64,000 nucleotides of DNA from Dyadobacter sp. CY356. GTDB lineage: Bacteria; Bacteroidota; Bacteroidia; Cytophagales; Spirosomataceae. Location of the stretch: positions 62,001-126,000 of the forward strand of contig NZ_JAJTSZ010000013.1 in NCBI RefSeq assembly GCF_021440195.1, in the 5' to 3' direction. The translations under genes were made by a program, and so were the position numbers. Below the pieces are notes generated by a model. The model saw nothing but the letters and a program-made list of their open reading frames with translations, was not told where the DNA came from and ran no database searches. This document shows, piece after piece, positions 53,430 to 61,446 of this stretch (positions are counted from its first letter, which is position 1; every line of letters starts with the position of its first letter).

Positions 53430-54761
53430 ATGATCATTGTTATCGTTTTACTTGCCATAGTTTTTATAGTTTTAAGTTCGACAGTTTTAAAAATGCACCC
53501 ATTAGCAGGACTACTGCTGGCAGCTTTGGGGGTGGGGATTTTTGCAGGCTTACCAATTGACAAACTGGCCGAAACAATAGGGAAAGGTTTTGGAGAACTG
53601 ATGTCAAAAATTGGTTTGATGGTTATCCTGGGTTGTGTGATCGGGGCAATTCTGGATCAGTCCGGCGCAGCGATAAAGGTAGCTGATGTAATCTTGAAAT
53701 TGTTTGGTGAAAAACGGCCGGCATTTGCGATGTCAATGATTGGTGCCATTGTCGGAATTCCGGTTTTTTGTGATTCGGGCTATATTATTTTACATAAATT
53801 AAACCAGATCGTTGCCAAAAGAACTAACAAACCACTGGCGGTGATTTCACTATCACTTTCAGGCGGACTTTTTGCAACGCATACCCTGGTCCCGCCAACG
53901 CCGGGCCCCCTTTCAGCAGCCGGGAATCTGGGTATTGCTGATTCTGTCGGTTTGGTTATTCTGATCGGTTTGATCGTCTCGATTCCAAGTCTTTTTCTAT
54001 CAACATGGTTTGCTGCGAAGTATGCAAAAGATGTGAAAATTATTGAAGACATCAATCCAACGACAATTGAAATTGAAGACAGGAAATTACCTGTGGCCTG
54101 GAAAGCCTTCATGCCGATTTTACTTCCAATACTACTAATTACCCTCGCTTCTTTTGCCAGGATTTTACAATTCCCGGAAAGTGTTATGCGCTGGACAAGC
54201 TTTTTTGGCAGTCCGTTGGTTTCATTTTTACTTGCCATATTTTTCAGCTATTCTCTTTTCCCGGAAAAAGCATCAGAGAAAATGATTTCCTGTTTTAAAA
54301 GTGGCATCGAACATTGCGGAACGACACTCGTGTTAGTTGGAGCAGGCGGTGCTTTTGGAGCCGTTTTAAAAGAAACGCCATTGAAAGAAATGGTGAGTGA
54401 ATGGCTGACAAGAAATGAAATGTCAGGAGTTTTTCTGTTGATAATTACCTTTTTCATCGCAGCCTTTTTTAAAACTGCACAAGGTTCTACTACTTCTGCG
54501 ATGGTTTTGACAACGAGTATTATTGCACCATTGTTGGGAACGCTTGGATTTGTGACACCGTTACAAATTACCTTACTGGTGATGGCGACCGGGAGTGGGG
54601 CCATGATCGTTTCGCATACCAACGACGCCTGGTTTTGGGTGGTTTCTCAGTTTACAGGAATTTCCGCCAGGGATACATACCGGACGCATACCATTTTGAC
54701 GGGATTGCAGGGTGTTGTCAGTTTTTTGATAACTTTGGTTTTGTATTTGATATTGGTTTGA
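53430..54761 (+). CDS. GntP-family gluconate/sugar-acid:H+ symporter
   Basis: A 443-residue polytopic membrane protein with about 12 hydrophobic segments. The family pattern is clear: GKGFGELMSKIGLMVILGCV near 51-70, GIPVFCDSGYIIL near 109-121, the motif HTLVPPTPGPLSAAGNLG near 151-168 and FKTAQGSTTSAMVLT near 346-360. It imports gluconate or a related aldonate/uronate with protons. It follows the secreted esterase by 41 bp and is likely in the same operon. Substrate is not fixed by sequence. Confidence 0.93.
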   Translation: MIIVIVLLAIVFIVLSSTVLKMHPLAGLLLAALGVGIFAGLPIDKLAETIGKGFGELMSKIGLMVILGCVIGAILDQSGAAIKVADVILKLFGEKRPAFAMSMIGAIVGIPVFCDSGYIILHKLNQIVAKRTNKPLAVISLSLSGGLFATHTLVPPTPGPLSAAGNLGIADSVGLVILIGLIVSIPSLFLSTWFAAKYAKDVKIIEDINPTTIEIEDRKLPVAWKAFMPILLPILLITLASFARILQFPESVMRWTSFFGSPLVSFLLAIFFSYSLFPEKASEKMISCFKSGIEHCGTTLVLVGAGGAFGAVLKETPLKEMVSEWLTRNEMSGVFLLIITFFIAAFFKTAQGSTTSAMVLTTSIIAPLLGTLGFVTPLQITLLVMATGSGAMIVSHTNDAWFWVVSQFTGISARDTYRTHTILTGLQGVVSFLITLVLYLILV

Positions 54762-54780
54762 AGCAGGAATTTAATGTTGA

Positions 54781-55101
54781 TTAACTCAAATGAAATTCGA
54801 TTCCGGTTTTTCTGATTTCAGTACCAAAGGGATTGTTTTCGGACATAAAATCCTGCATTGAAATTGGATGAGGCTCAATGCGTGTATCTATTTGCGCTGC
54901 AAGCAACATAAGATTTACCTGAACATTGAATTTTTCGAGGTCATTTAAATTATCAATGACCAAAGCTATGTCAATATCACTTTCTGTTTCATAATTATTT
55001 TTGGCATAGGACCCAAATAAAAATGCTTTTAAAAACCCTGGCTGGTTTTCGGATACAGAAGAGATATATTTCTCTATGGTGTTAATAAGCTTTTTATCCA
55101 T
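54781..55101 (-). CDS. MNT-type nucleotidyltransferase domain protein
   Basis: A 106-residue minimal nucleotidyltransferase. The motif FGSYAKNNYETESDIDIAL gives GS-X10-DxD, the metal-binding core, and the third acidic strand is IDTRIEPHPI. Such proteins pair with HEPN proteins; in described pairs the MNT partner neutralises HEPN by AMPylation. Its start overlaps the end of the HEPN gene by 28 bp, so the pair is co-translated. The segment looks more AT-rich than its neighbours, consistent with acquisition. Confidence 0.88.
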   Translation of the reverse strand: MDKKLINTIEKYISSVSENQPGFLKAFLFGSYAKNNYETESDIDIALVIDNLNDLEKFNVQVNLMLLAAQIDTRIEPHPISMQDFMSENNPFGTEIRKTGIEFHLS

Positions 55102-55481
55102 TGTCTGTGCATTTTCAACTGTTCAATCCAAATACTTGTAAATTCCGGTGTACAGGTTTTTTGAAAACTCATTTTGTAATCGTCATACCTGCCGTTTATA
55201 TTGAAAGCAGTAACGGAAATCAAGAATAATTTTTGACTCCCACTCAATTCCATATTACACTTTTCGGATAACCTAAGTAAGTTATGTATTAACGGTGGAA
55301 ATTCATTATGTACCTTGACAAAATAAGCTTTTAATAATTTTTCTATCATCAGGTGTCCAACAAACAGACTCCAGCTATATCGTTTACTTTCAAACATAGC
55401 TAACATAGTCAGAAAATCTTCATCCGAAGATTCGATCCAATGATCAATAACTTTTTTCTGATCAAAGCCTCCTTGTTCCAT
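55074..55481 (-). CDS. HEPN-domain protein
   Basis: A 135-residue all-helical protein. The HEPN pattern is seen in LFVGHLMIEKLLKAYFVKVH near 39-58, then PPLIHNLLRLSEK near 62-74 (the PPxTHDL-like segment) and RYDDYKMSF near 98-106. The RX4-6H ribonuclease motif found in toxic HEPN proteins is not evident after Arg98, so this may be a non-toxic member. It precedes and overlaps the MNT gene. Function (toxin-antitoxin or nucleotide-binding accessory) is unresolved. Confidence 0.85.
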   Translation of the reverse strand: MEQGGFDQKKVIDHWIESSDEDFLTMLAMFESKRYSWSLFVGHLMIEKLLKAYFVKVHNEFPPLIHNLLRLSEKCNMELSGSQKLFLISVTAFNINGRYDDYKMSFQKTCTPEFTSIWIEQLKMHRQWIKSLLTP

Positions 55482-55528
55482 ATTAAAAACTATGTAATTA
55501 CCTGGAGAATTTTATTGTGTAAATTAAC

Positions 55529-55560
55529 AAAAAAGGACGACCTCACGATCGCCCTTTTTC
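55529..55560 (-). terminator. Intrinsic terminator of sucC
   Basis: On the reverse strand AAAAAGGGCGA pairs with TCGTCCTTTTTT around an 8-nt loop. The single imperfect position is a G-U wobble only in leftward RNA, which supports leftward use after the sucC stop at 55580. Confidence 0.88.
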
Positions 55561-55579
55561 TCAAATATTTTCAAAAGAA

Positions 55580-56803
55580 CTATACACCCAAACGAGCAAG
55601 TGTTTCAGAAACTTTCGCAGCAGCTTCTTTAAATTCAATCGCCGACTGAACTTTCAAACCTGATTCGTTAATGATACGCGCTCCTTCTTCAGCATTTGTT
55701 CCTTGCAGACGAACAATGATTGGAACAGGAATTTCGCCGATTGCTTTGTAAGCCTCAACAACACCTGCCGCAACACGGTCGCAACGAACGATACCACCAA
55801 AGATATTGATTAGGATAGCCTTAACATTTGGATCTTTCAGAATGATACGGAAACCTGCTTCTACGGTACGTGCGTTCGCTCCACCTCCAACATCAAGGAA
55901 GTTAGCCGGCTCGCCGCCTGAAAGCTTGATAAGGTCCATAGTAGCCATCGCAAGACCAGCACCATTTACCATGCAACCTACGTTTCCATCCAGTTTTACA
56001 TAGTTCAGGTTGTTAGCACCTGCTTCTACTTCCAAAGGATCTTCTTCATTGGTATCACGCATTTCTGCAAGTTCAGGATGACGGTACAAAGCGTTGTCAT
56101 CCAGATCCACTTTTGCATCAACTGCAAGAATTTTATTATCTGATGTTTTTAAAACCGGGTTGATTTCAAACATCGCGGCATCGCTCTCAATATATGCTTT
56201 GTAAAGAGAACCGATAAATTTCACCATTTCTTTGAAAGCGTCGCCTTCCAGACCAAGGGCAAAAGCAACTTTACGCGCCTGGAAAGGTTGTAATCCAACT
56301 TTTGGATCAATCCATTCTTTCATGATTTTTTCAGGAGAATGCTCAGCAACCTCCTCAATATCCATACCACCTTCTGTACTTGCCATGATGACGTTACAGT
56401 TTCTGCCTCTGTCAAGCAGAATAGACAGATAGTACTCTTTGGGTTCACTGATACCAGGATAATATACATCCTCAGCAATCAAAACCTTGTTCACTCGCTT
56501 GCCTTCAACGCCAGTCTGGTGTGTAACAAGTACTTTTCCCAGAATGTTATTTGCGATTGTACGGACATCTTCAACAGATTTTGCCAAAGCAACACCACGT
56601 TGTTCGCTGCCAACAATTCTGCCTTTACCACGCCCACCCGCGTGAATCTGTGATTTAACCACATACCATTTGGTACCTGTCTGCTGGCTAATCTCACGGG
56701 CGACTTCCACCGCCTTGTCAGGGGTGTCGGCAACAAGTCCTTCCTGAATACGTACGCCGTATTTTTTAAGGACACTTTTGCCTTGATATTCGTGAATATT
56801 CAT
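55580..56803 (-). CDS. sucC: Succinyl-CoA synthetase (ADP-forming) subunit beta
   Basis: A 407-residue ATP-grasp subunit of the TCA-cycle enzyme that makes ATP/GTP from succinyl-CoA. Start MNIHEYQGKSVLKKYGV is diagnostic. The ATP-grasp fold shows IHAGGRGKGRI near 52-62 and MFEINPVLKT near 214-223; the succinate/CoA-ligase domain has FLDVGGGANARTVEAGF and ILINIFGGIVRCDRVA. Length is slightly above the E. coli 388. Partner sucD is not in this window. Divergent from the LolD-like gene. Confidence 0.96.
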   Translation of the reverse strand: MNIHEYQGKSVLKKYGVRIQEGLVADTPDKAVEVAREISQQTGTKWYVVKSQIHAGGRGKGRIVGSEQRGVALAKSVEDVRTIANNILGKVLVTHQTGVEGKRVNKVLIAEDVYYPGISEPKEYYLSILLDRGRNCNVIMASTEGGMDIEEVAEHSPEKIMKEWIDPKVGLQPFQARKVAFALGLEGDAFKEMVKFIGSLYKAYIESDAAMFEINPVLKTSDNKILAVDAKVDLDDNALYRHPELAEMRDTNEEDPLEVEAGANNLNYVKLDGNVGCMVNGAGLAMATMDLIKLSGGEPANFLDVGGGANARTVEAGFRIILKDPNVKAILINIFGGIVRCDRVAAGVVEAYKAIGEIPVPIIVRLQGTNAEEGARIINESGLKVQSAIEFKEAAAKVSETLARLGV

Positions 56804-56891
56804 GAGTATAAAAGTAAATTGGTATTTTCACGGCAAATTAAGGAATTAATCAAAACGGGGGTAGCTTTTTACCTAATTATCTTTTCATAAT

Positions 56892-57554
56892 ATGAATTTA
56901 CTTCGCGCAAAAGGAATAAAGCGCACGTATGGCGCCTTGCAGGTTCTGAAAGGAATAGATATTGAGGTCAATAGTGGCGAAGTTGTTGCCATTGTTGGTG
57001 CATCGGGAGCCGGGAAGAGTACTTTGCTGCACATACTGGGAACGCTCGACAGGCCTGACGAAGGACAGGTGTTTATTGGTGATACCAATGTCTCTTCCCT
57101 GGGAGATAAGGATCTTGCAAAATTCCGGAATGAAAAGATTGGATTCATCTTTCAGTTCCACAATCTGCTTGCTGAATTTACTGCTTTGGAAAATGCCTGT
57201 ATGCCAGGATATATCAATGCCGGGCTTAGTGAAAAGGAAATAAAAAGAAGAGGAGAGGAGTTGCTGGGATTATTGGGTTTATCTGACAGGATCAATCATT
57301 TGCCATCACAGCTTTCTGGTGGAGAACAGCAAAGAGTTGCCGTTGCACGTGCCTTATTAAATAAACCTGCCATTGTTTTAGCTGACGAACCAAGCGGAAA
57401 TCTTGACTCGCAAAATGCTTTGGATCTTCATCAGTTGTTTTTTAAACTGAGAGACGAGCTTGGTCATACATTCATCATAGTCACTCATAATGAGGATTTA
57501 GCGGAAATGGCAGACAGGCGTATCGTGATGCAGGATGGGAAAATGATATTGTAA
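56892..57554 (+). CDS. ABC transporter ATPase, LolD/MacB type
   Basis: A 220-residue nucleotide-binding protein. Walker A GASGAGKST at 36-44, Q-loop in GFIFQFHNLLAEFTALEN, signature LSGGEQQRVAVARAL near 137-151 and Walker B IVLADEPSG, with H-loop VTHNEDLAE. The group serves LolCDE lipoprotein release or MacB-like export. No permease is adjacent; in Bacteroidota the ATPase gene is often separate from the LolC/E-like permeases. Followed by hairpins. Confidence 0.92.
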   Translation: MNLLRAKGIKRTYGALQVLKGIDIEVNSGEVVAIVGASGAGKSTLLHILGTLDRPDEGQVFIGDTNVSSLGDKDLAKFRNEKIGFIFQFHNLLAEFTALENACMPGYINAGLSEKEIKRRGEELLGLLGLSDRINHLPSQLSGGEQQRVAVARALLNKPAIVLADEPSGNLDSQNALDLHQLFFKLRDELGHTFIIVTHNEDLAEMADRRIVMQDGKMIL

Positions 57555-57601
57555 AATACAGTTACGTAAACAAATTGTTATTTTTTTTTGTTTTAACTGT
57601 G

Positions 57602-57640
57602 ACTTCCCTGATATGACCCCGTCATAATGGGGAAGTTTTT
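57602..57640 (+). terminator. Hairpin after the LolD-like gene, probable terminator
   Basis: ACTTCCC and GGGAAGT enclose an inner ATGAC/GTCAT stem, followed by TTTTT. It is the first terminator-like structure after the ATPase stop at 57554. Confidence 0.65.
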
Positions 57641-57696
57641 CATAACGTTGAGTAAAGTAAATAGCCGTTCGGATTTTCCGGACGGCCATTTTTTTT
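57637..57696 (+). repeat. Duplicated hairpin element, copy 1
   Basis: Begins TTTTCATAACGTTGAGTAAA and ends in the hairpin GCCGTTCGGA/TCCGGACGGC (57664-57686) plus eight T. It differs from copy 2 at 4 of 59 positions. The one stem difference (T-G wobble here, C-G in copy 2) keeps the pairing in plus-strand RNA. The element also acts as a good rightward terminator. Confidence 0.75.
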
Positions 57697-57799
57697 ATCA
57701 ATGTGTTATCGAAAAAATATTTTTAAAAATAATTTCAGAGGTAGTGTGACCAAATTATTATCAACCCGTCTAATATTTAAATTTCCTTAGGGTTGGAGA

Positions 57800-57858
57800 T
57801 TTTCATAACGTTGAGTAAAGCAAATAGCCGTCCGGAGTTTCCGGACGGCTATTTTTTT
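57800..57858 (+). repeat. Duplicated hairpin element, copy 2
   Basis: Same orientation, offset by 163 bp from copy 1. Hairpin AGCCGTCCGGA/TCCGGACGGCT at 57826-57850, then ATTTTTTT. The non-hairpin 5' half (about 30 nt) differs from copy 1 at a single base, so conservation is not limited to the terminator. Confidence 0.75.
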
Positions 57859-57884
57859 GCCTGATCTATATGACTGAGGGATGA

Positions 57885-59516
57885 TTACATCATTCCACCC
57901 ATTCCACCGCCGTGTCCGCCACCCATTGGTGCCGCACTTTCTTCCGGATCGTCAGCAATTACACATTCTGTTGTTAACAACAAACCTGCGATAGACGCTG
58001 CATTTTCCAAAGCAAGACGTGAAACTTTCTTAGGATCGATGATACCAGCTTCTAACAAGTCTGTATAAACATTGTCTTTAGCATTGTAACCATAAGCACC
58101 TGTTCCTTCTTTTACTTTTGCAACAACAACAGATGGTTCCTGACCAGAGTTAGAAACGATTGTTCTCAATGGAGCTTCAAGCGCTACACGGATGATGTTG
58201 ATACCTGTATTTTCGTCGTCGTTGTTTCCAACAAGTCCTTCAAGGGCAGAAGTTGCACGGATGTAAGCAACACCACCACCTGCTACAATACCTTCTTCAA
58301 CAGCAGCACGGGTTGCATGCAATGCATCGTCAACACGGTCTTTTTTCTCTTTCATTTCAACTTCTGTCACTGCACCAATGTACAAGATGGCAACACCACC
58401 TGACAATTTAGCAAGACGTTCCTGAAGTTTTTCACGATCGTAATCAGAAGTTGTGTTTTCGATCTGCGCTTTGATCTGGTTAACACGGCTCTGGATGTCT
58501 TCAGAGTTACCTGAACCATTAACCAAAGTAGTGTTGTCTTTGTCGATAATCGCTTTTTCGCAAGTACCAAGGTAATCCAAAGTAACGCTTTCCAATTTGA
58601 AACCGCGTTCTTCCGAAATTACAGTACCGCCAGTGATGATGGCGATGTCTTCAAGCATAGCTTTACGACGGTCACCAAAACCAGGAGCTTTAACAGCAGC
58701 AACTTTCAAAGCGCCACGGATTTTGTTCACTACCAATGTAGCCAACGCTTCTCCGTCAACATCTTCTGCCAAAATAAGCAAAGGACGACCTGTTTGAGCA
58801 ACTGCTTCAAGTACCGGAAGAAGTTCTTTCATAGAAGAAACTTTCTTCTCAGAGATAAGAATGAATGGACGCTCAAGATCAGCTTCCATTTTCTCAGTGT
58901 TTGTAACGAAATATGGAGAAAGGTATCCACGGTCAAACTGCATACCTTCAACAGTTTTAACTTCTGTTTCAGTACCACGCGCTTCTTCAACAGTGATAAC
59001 ACCTTCTTTACCTACTTTTTCCATGGCTTCGGCAATCATATTACCGATTTCTTCATCATGGTTAGCTGAAATTGTAGCAACCTGAGCGATTTCTTTTGAA
59101 GTAGAAATATCTTTTTTCTGAGTTTCAAGATTTTTAACAACGGCTGCAACAGCTTTTTCGATACCGCGTTTCAAATCCATTGGGTTAGCACCGGCAGCTA
59201 CGTTTTTCACTCCGATAGAGTAAATAGCCTGAGCCAGAACTGTTGCCGTTGTAGTACCATCACCAGCTGAATCAGCAGTTTTAGAAGCTACTTCTTTAAC
59301 CAATTGTGCACCCATGTTTTCGAAAGGATCTTTCAAATCGATTTCTTTCGCAACAGATACACCATCTTTTGTGATGCTTGGTGAACCAAATTTTTTGTCA
59401 ATAACTACGTTACGACCACGAGGTCCCAAAGTTACCTTTACGGCGTCAGCCAATGTGTCAACACCCTTTTTTATTTTATCGCGGGCTTCAATGTCAAAAA
59501 ATATTTTCTTAGCCAT
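57885..59516 (-). CDS. groL: Chaperonin GroEL (60 kDa)
   Basis: A 543-residue chaperonin forming the ATP-driven tetradecameric folding chamber with GroES. Signature segments are TLGPRGRNVVIDKKFGSP, the ATP-site GDGTTTATVLAQ near 86-97 and AAVEEGIVAGGGVAYI near 403-418. It ends in the Gly/Met tail GGGHGGGMGGMM. It follows groES by 54 bp on the same strand. Single copy seen here. Confidence 0.98.
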   Translation of the reverse strand: MAKKIFFDIEARDKIKKGVDTLADAVKVTLGPRGRNVVIDKKFGSPSITKDGVSVAKEIDLKDPFENMGAQLVKEVASKTADSAGDGTTTATVLAQAIYSIGVKNVAAGANPMDLKRGIEKAVAAVVKNLETQKKDISTSKEIAQVATISANHDEEIGNMIAEAMEKVGKEGVITVEEARGTETEVKTVEGMQFDRGYLSPYFVTNTEKMEADLERPFILISEKKVSSMKELLPVLEAVAQTGRPLLILAEDVDGEALATLVVNKIRGALKVAAVKAPGFGDRRKAMLEDIAIITGGTVISEERGFKLESVTLDYLGTCEKAIIDKDNTTLVNGSGNSEDIQSRVNQIKAQIENTTSDYDREKLQERLAKLSGGVAILYIGAVTEVEMKEKKDRVDDALHATRAAVEEGIVAGGGVAYIRATSALEGLVGNNDDENTGINIIRVALEAPLRTIVSNSGQEPSVVVAKVKEGTGAYGYNAKDNVYTDLLEAGIIDPKKVSRLALENAASIAGLLLTTECVIADDPEESAAPMGGGHGGGMGGMM

Positions 59517-59570
59517 TTCAATTTTTGATTTTAATTTTTAAAGATTTTAATTACCGAGGTTGTCAGATGA

Positions 59571-59867
59571 CTAGCCAATAATAGCATAGATATCTGATTC
59601 ACGCATAATAAGGATATCTTTTCCTTCGTATGCCAATTCAGTACCTGAATATTTTCCGTATAATACGGTGTCTCCTACTTTAACAGTCATAGGCTCATCT
59701 TTTTTGCCTGGTCCAACTGCTACTACTGTACCGCGTTGTGGTTTTTCTTTTGCAGTATCAGGAATAATGATACCAAATGCTGTTTTTTCTTCGGCTGGGG
59801 CTGGTTCTACAAGAACACGATCAGCCAGAGGTTGTACGTTCACTTGTATTTCTGCTAAAGTTGACAT
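59571..59867 (-). CDS. groS: Co-chaperonin GroES (10 kDa)
   Basis: A 98-residue heptameric lid of GroEL. VQPLADRVLVEPAPAEEKTA is the N-terminal strand and start of the mobile loop, with GIIIPDTAKEKPQRGTVVAV and VLYGKYSGTELAYEGKDILI following. It leads the groESL operon. No CIRCE element (TTAGCACTC and inverted) is present upstream, so control is not by classical HrcA binding at this position. Confidence 0.98.
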   Translation of the reverse strand: MSTLAEIQVNVQPLADRVLVEPAPAEEKTAFGIIIPDTAKEKPQRGTVVAVGPGKKDEPMTVKVGDTVLYGKYSGTELAYEGKDILIMRESDIYAIIG

Positions 59868-60099
59868 AGATATTAAACGTTTATTTTTATGTTGTCAGTA
59901 TTGATATGACTTGCAACCGTAAAGCACAATCTATGCCAGCCCGTTTCCTCTGACATTTTTACAGGGCTGTATGACAATTTTGTATGTAAACCGGCTTCGA
60001 TATGAATTTTATAATAATATATATGTCAGGTAAATACTTTCGTTTGGTATATCGTCAGAATTGACTAAATTTTAGCAGGCATCAAAACAGGTAAATACA

Positions 60100-60807
60100 A
60101 TGACGAAGCTTCATAACGATTGGTTGACGGAAGGTATTTTTGATTTTGAATATAAAAAGTATGTGCTGATGGCATATCTTCAGCATATTGATAAGGAATT
60201 TAATTCCAATCGCCTGTATCCTTATTTGCAGGAACTTAAAATACACCTGGATTCCTGCCAGAACCTGCAGGCAAATAAAAATGCGATTCAGGGCTCTTTT
60301 CCCAAAAAGTTGAAAGGAATGGATTTATCTGTTGCAAAGCTGGTGTATGAGGACACACTTCACGACGATGCTTATCTGTCTCAGTTGAATTACATCCTGG
60401 ATTTTGCCATTCCCAGATTCTCAAAATCAATGGAAGAAGGCTCTGACCGCTTTTCTGAAGTTGGAGAGAATATTAAAATTTCACCGGTTGGGATCGTACC
60501 GCTACGTATTGAAGAAGGTTATCTTTTCTTTTTGAATAACTATGAAAGAATGATCACCATTTTTAGATATGAGCTTGCGCTTTATAATCAGATGCGGGAA
60601 AGAAGTCTGAAAACGGTTTATGTAGATTCTGTGCGCACAAGTGTTGGAACGACATTGGAGCAAATTAAGATTGACCTGACAAGAAAATTCCAGGCCTGGC
60701 CGAACCCGGCTACTTATATGATCCAGTCAAAATACGATTATCCTTTGGAAGAAACCTTGCTGCCGGTTGTGCAGCGGCTGATGGTGAAGCAAATGAATGT
60801 AGCATAA
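60100..60807 (+). CDS. Conserved-looking protein of unknown function
   Basis: A 235-residue cytosolic protein, mostly helical with short strands (EEGYLFFLNNYERMITIFRY near 139-158). No signal peptide or membrane helix, and no catalytic motif that I recognise. It lies between groES (divergent) and secG (convergent) and has a normal composition, so it is a real gene. The function is unknown; the heat-shock neighbourhood is suggestive only. Confidence 0.75.
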   Translation: MTKLHNDWLTEGIFDFEYKKYVLMAYLQHIDKEFNSNRLYPYLQELKIHLDSCQNLQANKNAIQGSFPKKLKGMDLSVAKLVYEDTLHDDAYLSQLNYILDFAIPRFSKSMEEGSDRFSEVGENIKISPVGIVPLRIEEGYLFFLNNYERMITIFRYELALYNQMRERSLKTVYVDSVRTSVGTTLEQIKIDLTRKFQAWPNPATYMIQSKYDYPLEETLLPVVQRLMVKQMNVA

Positions 60808-60917
60808 TAAAGATTGCCGTCGGCTGCCTGGTCTTTGTAAACGGAATCAATTCCAAAACTTGATCCGCAAAATACAGTTATCCTTTTCATATCTCTTTTC
60901 TGACAAAATAGTACCAC

Positions 60918-60967
60918 AAAAAAAATGCAGCTAATAAAGACAAATCAATCTGTCGATATTAGCTGCA
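60918..60967 (-). terminator. Intrinsic terminator of the secG transcript
   Basis: TGCAGCTAATA (60926-60936) pairs perfectly with TATTAGCTGCA (60957-60967) with an inner AGACA/TGTC element; on the reverse strand the second arm is followed by eight T. It lies 21 bp after the secG stop. Confidence 0.9.
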
Positions 60968-60988
60968 CGTAAAAACGCTACGTTTTTT

Positions 60989-61384
60989 TTATTTTGTTGT
61001 ATCTGCAGGTGCTGATGGTGCAGTTTCTGCGGGAGCTGTTGAAGCCGGAGCAGCGGCACCAGGAGCCGGAGCTGTTGGCAATTTTGCCCCGGGAACTACT
61101 GTGTTTTGTGCTTTTTCAATGTTCACACTATTGATTCCGCCTGCATCAGAAGCGCCTCCGCTTGCAACGATATAGGAAACAAGTGAAATTACGATAATGC
61201 CCGCTGCCAATCCCCACGTGATTTGTTCTAGCAAATCTGTGGTTTTCTTAACACCGAACATTTGTGCAGTACCTGCGCCACTAAATTCGCTGGAAAGACC
61301 TCCTCCTTTTGAATTTTGAACCAATACCACCAAAATCAATAATACTGCGACGATCGCAACCAGAATAATCAAACCCAAATACAT
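60989..61384 (-). CDS. secG: Preprotein translocase subunit SecG
   Basis: A 131-residue inner-membrane subunit of the SecYEG channel. Two helices lie at 3-23 and 50-70, joined by the conserved loop VQNSKGGGLSSEFSGAGTAQ and MFGVKKTTDLLE. The C-terminal ~50 residues form an Ala/Pro/Thr-rich tail (APGAAAPASTAPAETAPSAP) that makes it longer than E. coli SecG (110). The upstream region carries GAATGA-type repeats. Confidence 0.95.
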   Translation of the reverse strand: MYLGLIILVAIVAVLLILVVLVQNSKGGGLSSEFSGAGTAQMFGVKKTTDLLEQITWGLAAGIIVISLVSYIVASGGASDAGGINSVNIEKAQNTVVPGAKLPTAPAPGAAAPASTAPAETAPSAPADTTK

Positions 61385-61394
61385 GCCTGAACCA

Positions 61395-61427
61395 ATATTG
61401 AATGAATGAATGTGTGAATTTTCAATG
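61395..61427. repeat. GAATGA-type repeat upstream of secG
   Basis: TTGAATGAATGAATGTGTGA followed by ATTTTCAATGAAT, built from the same TGAATGA heptads as the 44121-44245 region. It lies 11-43 bp before the secG start, in the gap after the 61447 gene. Confidence 0.45.
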
Positions 61428-61446
61428 AATACGAACCAACTAGTCC

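Larger units (their letters stand above)
57555..57884. other. Intergenic region with three hairpins and a duplicated element
   Basis: 330 bp between convergent lolD-like and groEL genes. It holds a hairpin at 57602-57636, a 59-60-bp element at 57637-57696 and its second copy at 57800-57858. The spacer between copies is AT-rich. No ORF. Possible small RNA or repeat element. Confidence 0.6.

Noticed and set aside
59868..59960. CIRCE heat-shock operator upstream of groES
   Set aside because: Looked for TTAGCACTC-N9-GAGTGCTAA; not present. A GTCA-N9-TGAC pair at 59894-59910 is too short to support a claim.
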